From positions 11,285 to 39,712 of the forward strand of contig VBJK01000088.1 of assembly GCA_005879655.1 (NCBI GenBank): 28,428 bases of DNA, read 5' to 3'. The position numbers and the translations under genes were made by a program. The notes beneath the pieces were generated by a model, which saw only the letters and a list, made by a program, of their open reading frames with translations, made no database searches and was not told where the DNA came from. This DNA comes from Chloroflexota bacterium (GTDB lineage Bacteria; Chloroflexota; Ktedonobacteria; Ktedonobacterales; Ktedonobacteraceae). Positions 8,901 through 15,478 of this stretch are shown piece by piece; position 1 is the first letter of the stretch; each line of letters opens with the position of its first letter.

Positions 8901-9436
8901 TGCTCCCTAGCATGAAAAATAGCATCCTTTAACTTTTTGCGACCTTCACTGATGTATGTCCTCACTGTACTTATTTTCAGCCCTAATCGTTGTGCGACTT
9001 CATCTGGTGTTAGCTGTTCTGTAATGGTTAGCTTCATACACTCATGCTGCATATCAGGCATATTTTTGAGTTCTTCCTGTATATCCTCGCTTATCAAGAG
9101 CTGTGCCTCGATAGAGAACTGTCTGTCTTCTCTATCGTGCTCATGTGTCAGGCTAGCTGGCGGAGGATAACGTTGCCTCTGTCGCAAATAGTCTACTAAT
9201 ACTCGGTGAGCGATCATGTGCAGCCAACCGCTAAAGCTGCTGCGAACTTGTGAAAGATTCTTCCACGCCTTAAGAAAAGTCTCTTGAGCCAAATCTTGTG
9301 TAATCTCTTGATCCCATATCTGTGCTTTGAAATAATCAGAAATGTTCAGATAATACCTACGAAAAAGTATGTTGGCAGCCTCCTGGTTTCCATGCAGGGC
9401 TAGATAGATTAAGGCAGCGTCATCCATCCCATCCAT
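8897..9436 (-). CDS. ECF-type RNA polymerase sigma factor
   Basis: This 179-residue group-4 sigma factor has region 2 at about 17-88 (LFRRYYLNISDYF, QDLAQETFLKAWKNL, FSGWLHMIAHRVLVDYLRQ) for -10 recognition and core binding. A charged linker follows, then region 4 at about 122-172 (CMKLTITEQLTPDEVAQRLGLKISTVRTYISEGRKKLKDAI), a helix-turn-helix for -35 recognition. The start ATG at 9436 is 8 nt after GAGGAG. Its stop overlaps the start of the anti-sigma gene by 4 nt. The pair is a self-contained regulatory cassette; its targets are not in view, though autoregulation is usual for the class. Confidence 0.93.
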   Translation of the reverse strand: MDGMDDAALIYLALHGNQEAANILFRRYYLNISDYFKAQIWDQEITQDLAQETFLKAWKNLSQVRSSFSGWLHMIAHRVLVDYLRQRQRYPPPASLTHEHDREDRQFSIEAQLLISEDIQEELKNMPDMQHECMKLTITEQLTPDEVAQRLGLKISTVRTYISEGRKKLKDAIFHAREQ

Positions 9437-9469
9437 TGCATATTCTCCTCAGCTCTTTAGTAAAGACTG

Positions 9470-9568
9470 AAAGGTGATCTGCTCGTGTGTCCTTTGACGC
9501 TGCGTTGCGCAAAAGTCGTGTCCTTCGTTATGACTTAGGCTCCATGTCATAGCTTCAGAATCACCTTT
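9470..9568. promoter_or_regulatory. Inverted repeat upstream of the sigma gene
   Basis: AAAGGTGAT (9470-9478) and ATCACCTTT (9560-9568) are perfect 9-bp inverted copies flanking about 80 bp in the leader of the ECF sigma gene. The position fits a control site, but no -10/-35 pair could be assigned with confidence. The rest of 9437-9671 has no clear gene. A hydrophobic reading of about 27 codons before a stop at 9668-9670 has no ATG and no ribosome site. Confidence 0.3.
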
Positions 9569-9671
9569 GTATTTGAAGACGTTGAGTTGGGGGGCTTTTT
9601 AGTTTTTGGGCTGGTGGTACTGGTGATCTTGTGGATGGGAGTTGCTCTGCTGCTTCTGCTACCAGGTTAGT

Positions 9672-9809
9672 GTGGAAGGGGATCATCGCCAATATAAACA
9701 TGCTATAAAAAGGGGTCGTGTTACTGTTGCGGGACATCCTGCGGATGGATTACATCCTAAAACGTTAGCTAGTATTTTCAGGCAAGCTCAGATCAACCGA
9801 AAGAGATAA
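9672..9809 (+). pseudogene. hicA: hicA toxin remnant (N-terminus lost)
   Basis: The plus frame from about 9672 to the TAA at 9807-9809 reads EGDHRQYKH, then RVTVAGHPADG, then LHPKTLASIFRQA. This is the catalytic-His segment and C-terminal half of HicA mRNA interferases (double-stranded-RNA-binding fold). The normal first 20 or so residues (opening helix and the DGW strand) are missing. In frame upstream there is only a Cys-rich stretch after a TGA at 9624-9626, with GWEL at about 9633-9644 as a possible trace. No ATG or ribosome site is present. It lies directly upstream of hicB in the standard hicA-hicB order, 66 nt away. The catalytic His of the GDH motif is retained, but without the first strand the toxin is probably inactive. 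Confidence 0.7.
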
Positions 9810-9875
9810 TGTACTATGTAGTTTTGTTTTTTTAGGCGAGTAAAATAATAAGTATATAAGATAGCAGGAGGAACC

Positions 9876-10106
9876 ATGCATCGTTTCCTTATTATCATCG
9901 AAGAAGGCAACCATAATTACAGCGCATATGTTCCCGACCTCCCTGGTTGTGTAGCAACTGGCCGTACGCAACAGGAGGTAGAGGAGAATATGCGCCGGGC
10001 AATTGCTATGCACATGCAAGGCATGATTGAGGATAATGAACCCATTCCCACAACGCATACAATTGCGGAGTATGTAGACGTGGCTATTCCTGATTCGGCG
10101 GCTTAA
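9876..10106 (+). CDS. hicB: HicB-family antitoxin-like protein
   Basis: This 76-residue protein has the HicB antitoxin core: MHRFLIIIEEG...YSAYVPDLPGCVATGRTQQEVEENMRRAIAMHM, a partial RNase-H-like fold that covers the HicA active site. The start ATG at 9876 follows AGGAGG (9867-9872) by 3 nt, a strong ribosome site, so it is probably expressed. No DNA-binding helix-turn-helix or ribbon-helix-helix tail is evident; the protein ends at VDVAIPDSAA, the short form of the family. Its partner toxin upstream is truncated, so this is an orphan antitoxin or may counter another HicA copy elsewhere. Confidence 0.85.
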   Translation: MHRFLIIIEEGNHNYSAYVPDLPGCVATGRTQQEVEENMRRAIAMHMQGMIEDNEPIPTTHTIAEYVDVAIPDSAA

Positions 10107-10438
10107 GCAAGTTTTAAAATAGCAGCTATGATTTTAGGAAGCCCATCGTTGGTCACATGTAGGCAAGCCGCTTGCCGATGGGCGATCTGCGGTGTGGACC
10201 TTCTCTATACCTGAGAATGATCGAAAAAACGAGCACCTCCTTCTTCCAATGGAAGTATGAGCACTGCTTTACTGTCCAAGTTAGAGATTTCCCTCTAACT
10301 TGGGTATTTTTATGTTGGGCAGAAGAATAGGCATTAGGTGATTGCTGCGCTTGACTCCCCATTTAATTTACAAAAGAATATTATTTATGTATAGGAGAAT
10401 AAGATCGTGTTATGTGTATCTCATTAATGAGAGATAAG
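10107..10438. other. Gene-poor gap after hicB, with structured elements
   Basis: No convincing gene is seen; the minus-strand open frame here lacks any recognisable motif. There is a two-tier stem at 10141-10183: GCCCATC (10141-10147) pairs with GATGGGC (10177-10183), and GGCAAG (10162-10167) pairs with CTTGCC (10171-10176) around a 3-nt loop, leaving 14 unpaired bases on the 5' side. A terminator follows at 10276-10310. Together they could be the tail of the hicB transcript or a small RNA. Confidence 0.4.
10276..10310 (+). terminator. Rho-independent terminator
   Basis: CCAAGTTAGAG (10276-10286) and CTCTAACTTGG (10293-10303) form a perfect 11-bp stem with a 6-nt loop, followed by GTATTTTTA on the plus strand. 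The T-rich tail gives the direction. The nearest upstream plus-strand gene is hicB. Confidence 0.75.
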
Positions 10439-10650
10439 ATGTATATGCAAAAAACATTATTTGATATTCAACCCAATACGCACATTGTCAACGTGGCTTC
10501 TGTCCCCCACAGAAGCCCCTTCCGCTACCCCGAAGGCAAAACCTGGCTCATCCCTCACATCCGCAGATGGCTATCCCCAACCGTCAGAAAGACATTCAAT
10601 CTTTCGCCGGTCCATCCCCAGTTGCTCTGCCCCATTGAGACAAAACATTG
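10439..10650 (+). pseudogene. 5' remnant of a D12-class DNA adenine methylase
   Basis: The reading from ATG 10439 or 10445 gives TLFDIQPN, then VPHRSPFRYPEGKTWL, then IPHIRRWL. This is the N-terminus of Dam/DpnM-type N6-adenine methyltransferases, where the SAM-binding motif normally reads PxxxPGGK. Here the second Gly of that motif is Glu. After about 10590 homology in this frame stops. In a neighbouring frame IQSFAG at about 10605-10622 resembles the next motif (IEPFAGG), so a frameshift lies just before it. Nothing further of the roughly 270-residue family is present, and the catalytic DPPY motif is absent. This is a decayed, non-functional fragment between hicB and the heat-shock operon. 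Confidence 0.65.
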
Positions 10651-10668
10651 ATAGTCCCACTCACCCGG

Positions 10669-10705
10669 CTCAAAGCTTGACAACACCAGACTCAAAGTTT
10701 ATACT
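10669..10705 (+). promoter_or_regulatory. Sigma-70 promoter overlapping a HAIR-like HspR operator
   Basis: A consensus -35 TTGACA (10677-10682), 17-bp spacer and -10 TATACT (10700-10705) precede grpE by about 140 bp. The -35 and spacer overlap CTTGACA-N7-ACTCAAA (10676-10696), close to the HAIR operator CTTGAGT-N7-ACTCAAG with the same 7-bp centre. A second half site, CTCAAAG (10669-10675), repeats ACTCAAAG at a 22-bp offset. A MerR-type HspR is encoded by the third gene of this operon, so negative feedback is the natural reading. Confidence 0.75.
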
Positions 10706-10762
10706 ACCATCATAATAAATCTGCGTCTTACAGCACATCTATGGGGTGCTATAACTAGTTCG

Positions 10763-10794
10763 GCCTTTACCTGCATCTATTGATGAGGAAAGGC
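10763..10794 (+). other. 5'-UTR hairpin before grpE
   Basis: GCCTTT (10763-10768) pairs with AAAGGC (10789-10794), CCT (10770-10772) with AGG (10786-10788) and CATC (10774-10777) with GATG (10782-10785), with a TATT loop. This gives 13 bp with two single-base bulges. No T-tract follows. It lies between the promoter and the grpE start and holds purine-rich AGGAAAGG in its 3' arm. Confidence 0.5.
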
Positions 10795-10844
10795 TGCATA
10801 GAAAATAATAAAGAGCCATGTTTTTTAAGGAGCTAAGAAGCCTT

Positions 10845-11411
10845 ATGGAAGAATCCCAGGAGAAGTCAACAGCACAAAATGCTCAAACTACCCCCAGTAA
10901 TGGGCAACCAGAGGCAAGTCAAGCAGCAGCAGATGCAGCACGTATTGCCGAGTTAGAAACGCAACTCACACAGGCAAAGCAGGAAGCTGCGGACAATTGG
11001 GGCAGATATGTGCGTGAGCGCGCCGATGTCGATAATTTTCGCAAACGACAGGAGCGCTTACTAGCCGACCGCATACAGAACCAGAAGAAGGCGCTCTTCA
11101 ATAAATTGTTAGATGTCATGGATAACGTAGAGCGTGCATTAGTCTATCAGGATACCCTGGATAAAGGTCAATTACAGCAGACACTGCGCATGTTGCACTG
11201 GCAGATGAACGAAGTCTTGCGTAGCGAGGGCCTCAATCCAGTCCCCACCGTAGGCGAACCGTTTAACCCGTATGTGCACGAAGCTATTGAAGCCGTTGAG
11301 AACAGCGATCAGCCTGAAGGCACAATTGTCGAAGAGGCACGTAAAGGTTACACCCTGGGTGAAGAAACACTACGTCCCGCCCGCGTCAAGGTGAGCATGG
11401 GTAAACAGTAA
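10845..11411 (+). CDS. grpE: Nucleotide exchange factor GrpE
   Basis: GrpE releases ADP from DnaK in the Hsp70 cycle. From ATG 10845 it has 188 residues: an acidic/Gln-rich disordered start, a long coiled coil (IAELETQLTQAKQEAADNWGRYVRERADVDNFRKRQERL), the LLDVMDNVERAL helix, and the C-terminal beta wing VGEPFNPYVHEAIEAVE...GTIVEEARKGYTLGEETLRPARVKVS, all family signatures. AAGGAG at 10827-10832 supports the 10845 start. An in-frame ATG at 10818 would add nine residues (MFFKELRSL) and cannot be excluded. It is the first gene of grpE-dnaJ-hspR; dnaK itself is not in this cluster. Confidence 0.93.
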   Translation: MEESQEKSTAQNAQTTPSNGQPEASQAAADAARIAELETQLTQAKQEAADNWGRYVRERADVDNFRKRQERLLADRIQNQKKALFNKLLDVMDNVERALVYQDTLDKGQLQQTLRMLHWQMNEVLRSEGLNPVPTVGEPFNPYVHEAIEAVENSDQPEGTIVEEARKGYTLGEETLRPARVKVSMGKQ

Positions 11412-11473
11412 GTGAAAGAGAAAGCGTTCCCTGATGGACGCCACCTGGCAGGTGTATTAAAGAGAGCTGGGAT

Positions 11474-12499
11474 ATGGATTATAAAGATTACTATAAAATA
11501 CTCGGCGTGGCGCGCGGAGCCAGCGCAGATGACATTAAAAAGGCTTTCCGTAAACTAGCCCGTAAGCATCATCCTGACGTTAATCCCGGCGATAAGAAAG
11601 CAGAGGCAAAGTTTAAGGAGATCAACGAGGCTTACGAGGTCTTGTCGGATCCAGACAAGCGGCATAAGTATGATACACTTGGCCCCAACTGGCAGGAGCA
11701 ATTTGGTCCAAACTTCTCTAATGTACGACGTACCTACACACATAATGGCACGCGTGGCACTAACTCAGCATTTGACTTTGATCCCAATGGCCCAGGCTTC
11801 TCGGACTTCTTTGAAGCACTCTTTGGACGCAGTGCAGGGGGGGGAAATGTGCATAGCAGTGGGCGCGAGGATCTGCGCCGCCGTGCTGGCGATAATATAG
11901 AGCAACCTGTCGATATAACGATGCAGGAGGCGTATGTTGGTGGGTCGCGCACCTTCAATATTCAGTCAACGGAGGTCTGCCCTACCTGTCGTGGTACCGG
12001 AGAAGTGAGCAATCGCGTCTGCTCAACCTGCAATGGTCAGGGCATGGTCCCGCGCAACAAACGTATCCAGGTCAAAATTCCTGCTGGTGTCGATAATGGT
12101 TCAAAGATTCGTGTTGCTGGCGAAGGACAGCCGGGTATCGGTGGGGGGCCGCGCGGCGATCTCTACCTGGCCATCAGTGTTAAATCTGACATGCTCTTTG
12201 AACGCAAGGGGGATGATCTCTATGTCAGTGTTGATGTAGAGCTGGTCAAAGCCATGCTAGGGGGAGAGGTGCCCGTCCCAACGCCCGATGGGCGCAAGTT
12301 GATCTTGACTATTCCACCAGAGACACAGAACAACCGTACGTTCCGTCTGGCTGGCAAAGGAATGCCTCGCTTGCGTGGCGAGGGCAACGGTAATCTCTAT
12401 GCGCAAGTGAAGGTCGTTTTACCAATGCATCTGTCCGCTGAAGAGCGCGAGCTATTTGAGACACTAGCTCGTTACCGAGGCGTCGAGGCTCACTCGTAG
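11474..12499 (+). CDS. dnaJ: DnaJ-type co-chaperone with a half zinc-binding domain
   Basis: This 341-residue Hsp40 stimulates DnaK ATPase. The J domain is at 4-68 with the HPD triad (HHPDVNPGD). A Gly/Asn/Phe-rich linker follows (about 75-130, ending [12 protein letters not shown]), then the substrate-binding beta domains ([66 protein letters not shown]). Inserted in the first beta domain are only two CxxCxGxG repeats, CPTCRGTG and CSTCNGQG, where classical DnaJ has four and CbpA has none. One zinc site is therefore expected. Length is short for DnaJ and long for CbpA. It follows grpE by 62 nt and its stop lies 23 nt before hspR. Confidence 0.92.
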   Translation: MDYKDYYKILGVARGASADDIKKAFRKLARKHHPDVNPGDKKAEAKFKEINEAYEVLSDPDKRHKYDTLGPNWQEQFGPNFSNVRRTYTHNGTRGTNSAFDFDPNGPGFSDFFEALFGRSAGGGNVHSSGREDLRRRAGDNIEQPVDITMQEAYVGGSRTFNIQSTEVCPTCRGTGEVSNRVCSTCNGQGMVPRNKRIQVKIPAGVDNGSKIRVAGEGQPGIGGGPRGDLYLAISVKSDMLFERKGDDLYVSVDVELVKAMLGGEVPVPTPDGRKLILTIPPETQNNRTFRLAGKGMPRLRGEGNGNLYAQVKVVLPMHLSAEERELFETLARYRGVEAHS

Positions 12500-12522
12500 T
12501 GAGGGGAAAGGAGTGCTCTATC

Positions 12523-12894
12523 ATGGCTGAGACGAGCGATGGCGCATGGTATATTATCAGCGTAGCCGCTCAAAAGGCAGAGGTCCACGAGCAAACACTG
12601 CGTCATTACGAACGCCTGGGGCTGATCTCGCCTGCACGTAAGGGCAGTAGTCCACACAGCCCCCGGCTCTACTCGGACCGTGATATCGAGCGCGTCATTC
12701 ATATCCGTCGCTTGATGCGTGATCTGGGTGTCAATCTGGCCGGTGTAGAAGCCATTCTACACATGAAAGATCGCATGGAGCAGATGCAAGAGGCGTTAGA
12801 GCAAGAGATGGCGCAATTGCGTGATCAACATGCAAATGAAATGCGCCGTCTCAAAGAAATTATTGAGCGGCTCCAACGTGGCCCTGGCTCATAA
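12523..12894 (+). CDS. hspR: HspR-like MerR-family heat-shock repressor
   Basis: This 123-residue regulator has an N-terminal MerR winged helix-turn-helix (ISVAAQKAEVHEQTLRHYERLGLISPAR...RLYSDRDIERVIHIRRLMRDLGVNLAGVEAIL), followed by a coiled coil (MEQMQEALEQEMAQLRDQHANEMRRLKEIIERL). GVNLAGVEAIL and the place right after dnaJ are HspR hallmarks. HspR represses chaperone operons through HAIR sites, often with DnaK as co-repressor; a HAIR-like site lies before grpE. The start ATG at 12523 is 9 nt after AAAGGAG. A GTG at 12499 overlaps the dnaJ stop but is less likely. Its last 6 bp overlap the convergent dehydrogenase gene. Confidence 0.88.
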   Translation: MAETSDGAWYIISVAAQKAEVHEQTLRHYERLGLISPARKGSSPHSPRLYSDRDIERVIHIRRLMRDLGVNLAGVEAILHMKDRMEQMQEALEQEMAQLRDQHANEMRRLKEIIERLQRGPGS

Positions 12895-14184
12895 AGCTCT
12901 TCTCGGCCCTTGACTTGTGATGAGTGGTTTTGTCCCTAGCGCTGTACGGTTGGGAGCAACCACTGTTGCCGACAGTAACGCGTGATCAAAAACTACTTTG
13001 ACGGCGCGGCTACTGGTTTTATTGAGGGCGGTTGTTAGAGCATCCTGGTAATCGTTCAGTGAAAAGTGGTGCGTAATCAAATGCTCTGGATGGATCAGTT
13101 CTCGCTCAAGGAGTTCCTTGACAATGCTAAACGTGGTGCGTTGCTCGCGCGAGCCGAGCGGCCACATTTCATTGCCATGGCCCGTTGAACCAAGCAGTTT
13201 GATTTGTTGGTTCCAGACTGGCGAGAGATCGATATGCATCATACGCAAGCTAATCCCCACCAGTACGACCGTCGCGTTGGCTCGTGCCCAGCGTAATGCA
13301 TCGTGTAGCGTCTTTTCCTTCCCGATTGTATCATAGATGAGATCATACCCGCCTATGAGCAGGCGATTACCAAAGTGACCGCTATAGAGGCGCGCTTGCG
13401 TCGTGCGTTGTATATCGGCGTAGCTCTTTTTCGTGTCAACGATATGGGTGGCACCCAGACGCTGCGCTATCTCAGCCTGGAACGGATGACGCGCTAATAT
13501 CGCAATCTCTACTTGTGGCGCAATGGTGCGCAGAAGATGTAATAACAGCAGACCAATAGTTCCCGCGCCAATGATTAACACGCGTTCGCCCGCCTGTGGG
13601 GGACAGCGCAATAGTGCGTGAAGCGCAACTGCGGTCGGTTCGATCATCACAGCTTGGTCATCGGAGATGCTAGCGGGAATGGATGATAGCTGTTGTTCGG
13701 GCAAAAGCATCTCCTCACTCCATCCCCCCCCAATCGGCTGAGAGCCAGGTAAGACGCCGAACTCACAGAGATTGTAGTCGCCAGTAGCACAGAAACGGCA
13801 GAGTTTGATGACGCCGGAGGAAACACAATTGGGGCTATGCTGTAGCACTACGCGGTTGCCAACACGGATATGTTGTACCTTTTTGCCGACTTCAATAACT
13901 TCACCTACGACCTCGCGCCCCGGATAATAGTAATGCTGGCCGGGTAGCGCTGCCGGGGCAATACGCAGATCTCTCTCAGCAGAGATAAGCTCTAAATCAC
14001 TACCACAGATGCCTGAGAGACGATTGCGTACACGTACCCAGGTCGCAGCTGGTAATGGTTGGCGAGGGAGATTCTCTACACGCAATGGCGCAACTTTAGA
14101 GAAGTATGCACCTTGCCACACAGAACCTAGCAGGCGCGTCATAGCGATACGCCATGGATCAAGTTGTAGTGTTGTGGTCCACAT
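12889..14184 (-). CDS. Zinc-type medium-chain alcohol dehydrogenase family protein
   Basis: This 431-residue MDR-superfamily protein should oxidise or reduce an alcohol/aldehyde or sugar substrate with NAD(P); the substrate is unknown. The catalytic domain has the first zinc ligand in GICGSD (C60) and an acidic ligand in EPTAVALHA (E182). The usual GHE motif carrying the catalytic-zinc His reads PGREVVGEV, so His is replaced by Arg90. A structural zinc lobe is seen at C120, C129, C132 and C140, with a longer first gap than usual. The Rossmann fold has GAGTIG (206-211). The C-terminal 25 or so residues extend past the normal end. The start ATG at 14184 has AAAGG upstream at long spacing. It is convergent with hspR and overlaps it by 6 bp. 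Confidence 0.82.
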   Translation of the reverse strand: MWTTTLQLDPWRIAMTRLLGSVWQGAYFSKVAPLRVENLPRQPLPAATWVRVRNRLSGICGSDLELISAERDLRIAPAALPGQHYYYPGREVVGEVIEVGKKVQHIRVGNRVVLQHSPNCVSSGVIKLCRFCATGDYNLCEFGVLPGSQPIGGGWSEEMLLPEQQLSSIPASISDDQAVMIEPTAVALHALLRCPPQAGERVLIIGAGTIGLLLLHLLRTIAPQVEIAILARHPFQAEIAQRLGATHIVDTKKSYADIQRTTQARLYSGHFGNRLLIGGYDLIYDTIGKEKTLHDALRWARANATVVLVGISLRMMHIDLSPVWNQQIKLLGSTGHGNEMWPLGSREQRTTFSIVKELLERELIHPEHLITHHFSLNDYQDALTTALNKTSSRAVKVVFDHALLSATVVAPNRTALGTKPLITSQGPRRAL

Positions 14185-14257
14185 AATAGCATATTACCTT
14201 TGCTAAGCAAATCCTCAACAAGTTTTTATGGAGCGTGAGGTGGATTGTATGCTAAAT

Positions 14258-14287
14258 AGTGTAACATGGACAATTGGAAAAGGTCAA
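14258..14287 (-). promoter_or_regulatory. Sigma-70 promoter for the dehydrogenase gene
   Basis: On the minus strand, -35 TTGACC (14287-14282) and -10 TACACT (14263-14258) are 18 bp apart and lie about 75 bp before the dehydrogenase ATG. This puts the gene under its own promoter, separate from the kinase gene that ends at 14316. Confidence 0.55.
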
Positions 14288-14315
14288 TGGGATTTTTGGG
14301 GATGACAAGACTTTT

Positions 14316-15455
14316 TTAGAGAATGCATGGTAATGTCACCGTAAATTCTGTTCCTTTGTGCAGTTGGCTGTCAGCGGTGATGATTCCATGATGGGCATGG
14401 ACTATCGCGGAGGCAATAGTCAGGCCCAGACCCGTGCCAACGACGACCTTCCCGTTGTTGGAAGGTCGTTGACCACGATAGAACGATTCAAAAATATGGA
14501 CCATCTCTTCCGGCATCATACCCTCACCTTTATCAATGACACGAATGATGGCTTGTCTCTCCTGCTTCTCAAGTTCCAATATAATAGTATTTTCATCCGC
14601 TGTCACAGAAGTACCATATTTAATGGCATTATCCAATAGAATGAATAATAGCTGCTTAATACGTTCTTTATCAGCCTGAATACCCAATGGTCCTGGGGAG
14701 GTCTGGATCAGTGAGATCTTGCTCTTCTCACTGGCCTGCTTTTTTGCATGTTCAATGCTTTCTTGTGCCAATTCTATCAGGTCCATATATTGCGTTTTAA
14801 GCGGCTGATTATCGTGGAGACGTGCTAATGTAAGCAGATTATTGATCAGGAGCGTCATACGTTCGGCTTCGCTTTTCATCCGTTTCAGGACGCGCTGTGC
14901 TACTTCTGGATCATCTTTTGCGCCGCGCAAGAGTACGTCGGTAAAACCCCGTAACGAAGTCAACGGTGTACGCAACTGATGCGAGGCATCGGTAAAAAAG
15001 CGCTGAAAGCGTTGTTCAGCGGCTTTTTGCATCTGTTCGGCGTGTTCTAGTCTCGTAACCATTTCATTGAGACTGCCGGAGAGACGATCAACCTCATCCT
15101 GCGGAGGCAAACGTAGCGGTAGCCGTCCGCGCTGTTCAAGATCGCCCAATGCAATGGCCTGCGCTGCATCTGTGACGCGCCAGAGAGGCCGTAGTAGCAG
15201 TGTCGTAAAAAAGAACGCCAGCAGGGTCCCAATGAATATGGCTAACGCTGTAATCCCATCAATATAGGGATTCGTATAATCCCAATGGAAAATCACCCCG
15301 GTAAACACAAGCACCATAGTTAAGGCAATGCAATACGCAGAGACTAACTGGATGCGCAGACTCAGAAAGGGACGTAGCCAGCTTGGCACATCGCGTATTG
15401 CCGTCTCAATTCGTTCCTGGTGCTCGTTTGATATTTGCTCTTGTGTCTCTGTCAT
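14316..15455 (-). CDS. Membrane sensor histidine kinase
   Basis: This is a 379-residue OmpR-type partner kinase. Two membrane helices (about 34-56 and 67-88) leave an exterior loop of only some ten residues, so there is no periplasmic sensor domain and the stimulus is probably sensed in or near the membrane. HAMP spans about 88-142. The HisKA motif FTDASHQLRTPLTSLRG has the phosphorylated H159. The ATP-binding domain has the N box (LLFILLDNAIKYG), G1 (VIDKGEGM), F box (IFESFYRG) and G2 (GTGLGLTIA). It follows its response regulator by 23 nt on the same strand, so the two form an operon. Confidence 0.92.
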   Translation of the reverse strand: MTETQEQISNEHQERIETAIRDVPSWLRPFLSLRIQLVSAYCIALTMVLVFTGVIFHWDYTNPYIDGITALAIFIGTLLAFFFTTLLLRPLWRVTDAAQAIALGDLEQRGRLPLRLPPQDEVDRLSGSLNEMVTRLEHAEQMQKAAEQRFQRFFTDASHQLRTPLTSLRGFTDVLLRGAKDDPEVAQRVLKRMKSEAERMTLLINNLLTLARLHDNQPLKTQYMDLIELAQESIEHAKKQASEKSKISLIQTSPGPLGIQADKERIKQLLFILLDNAIKYGTSVTADENTIILELEKQERQAIIRVIDKGEGMMPEEMVHIFESFYRGQRPSNNGKVVVGTGLGLTIASAIVHAHHGIITADSQLHKGTEFTVTLPCIL

Positions 15456-15478
15456 GATTAGTAAAGTGGGACCGGGAA

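Noticed and set aside
9572..9670. Hydrophobic reading frame resembling a small membrane peptide (GLVVLVILWMGVALLLLLPG)
   Set aside because: There is no ATG or GTG start and no ribosome site, and it overlaps the region where hicA has decayed. It is probably a chance reading of GT-rich sequence.
10153..10362. Minus-strand open frame of 69 codons after hicB
   Set aside because: No recognisable domain is present. It runs across the terminator stem and the two-tier hairpin, which explain the sequence better.
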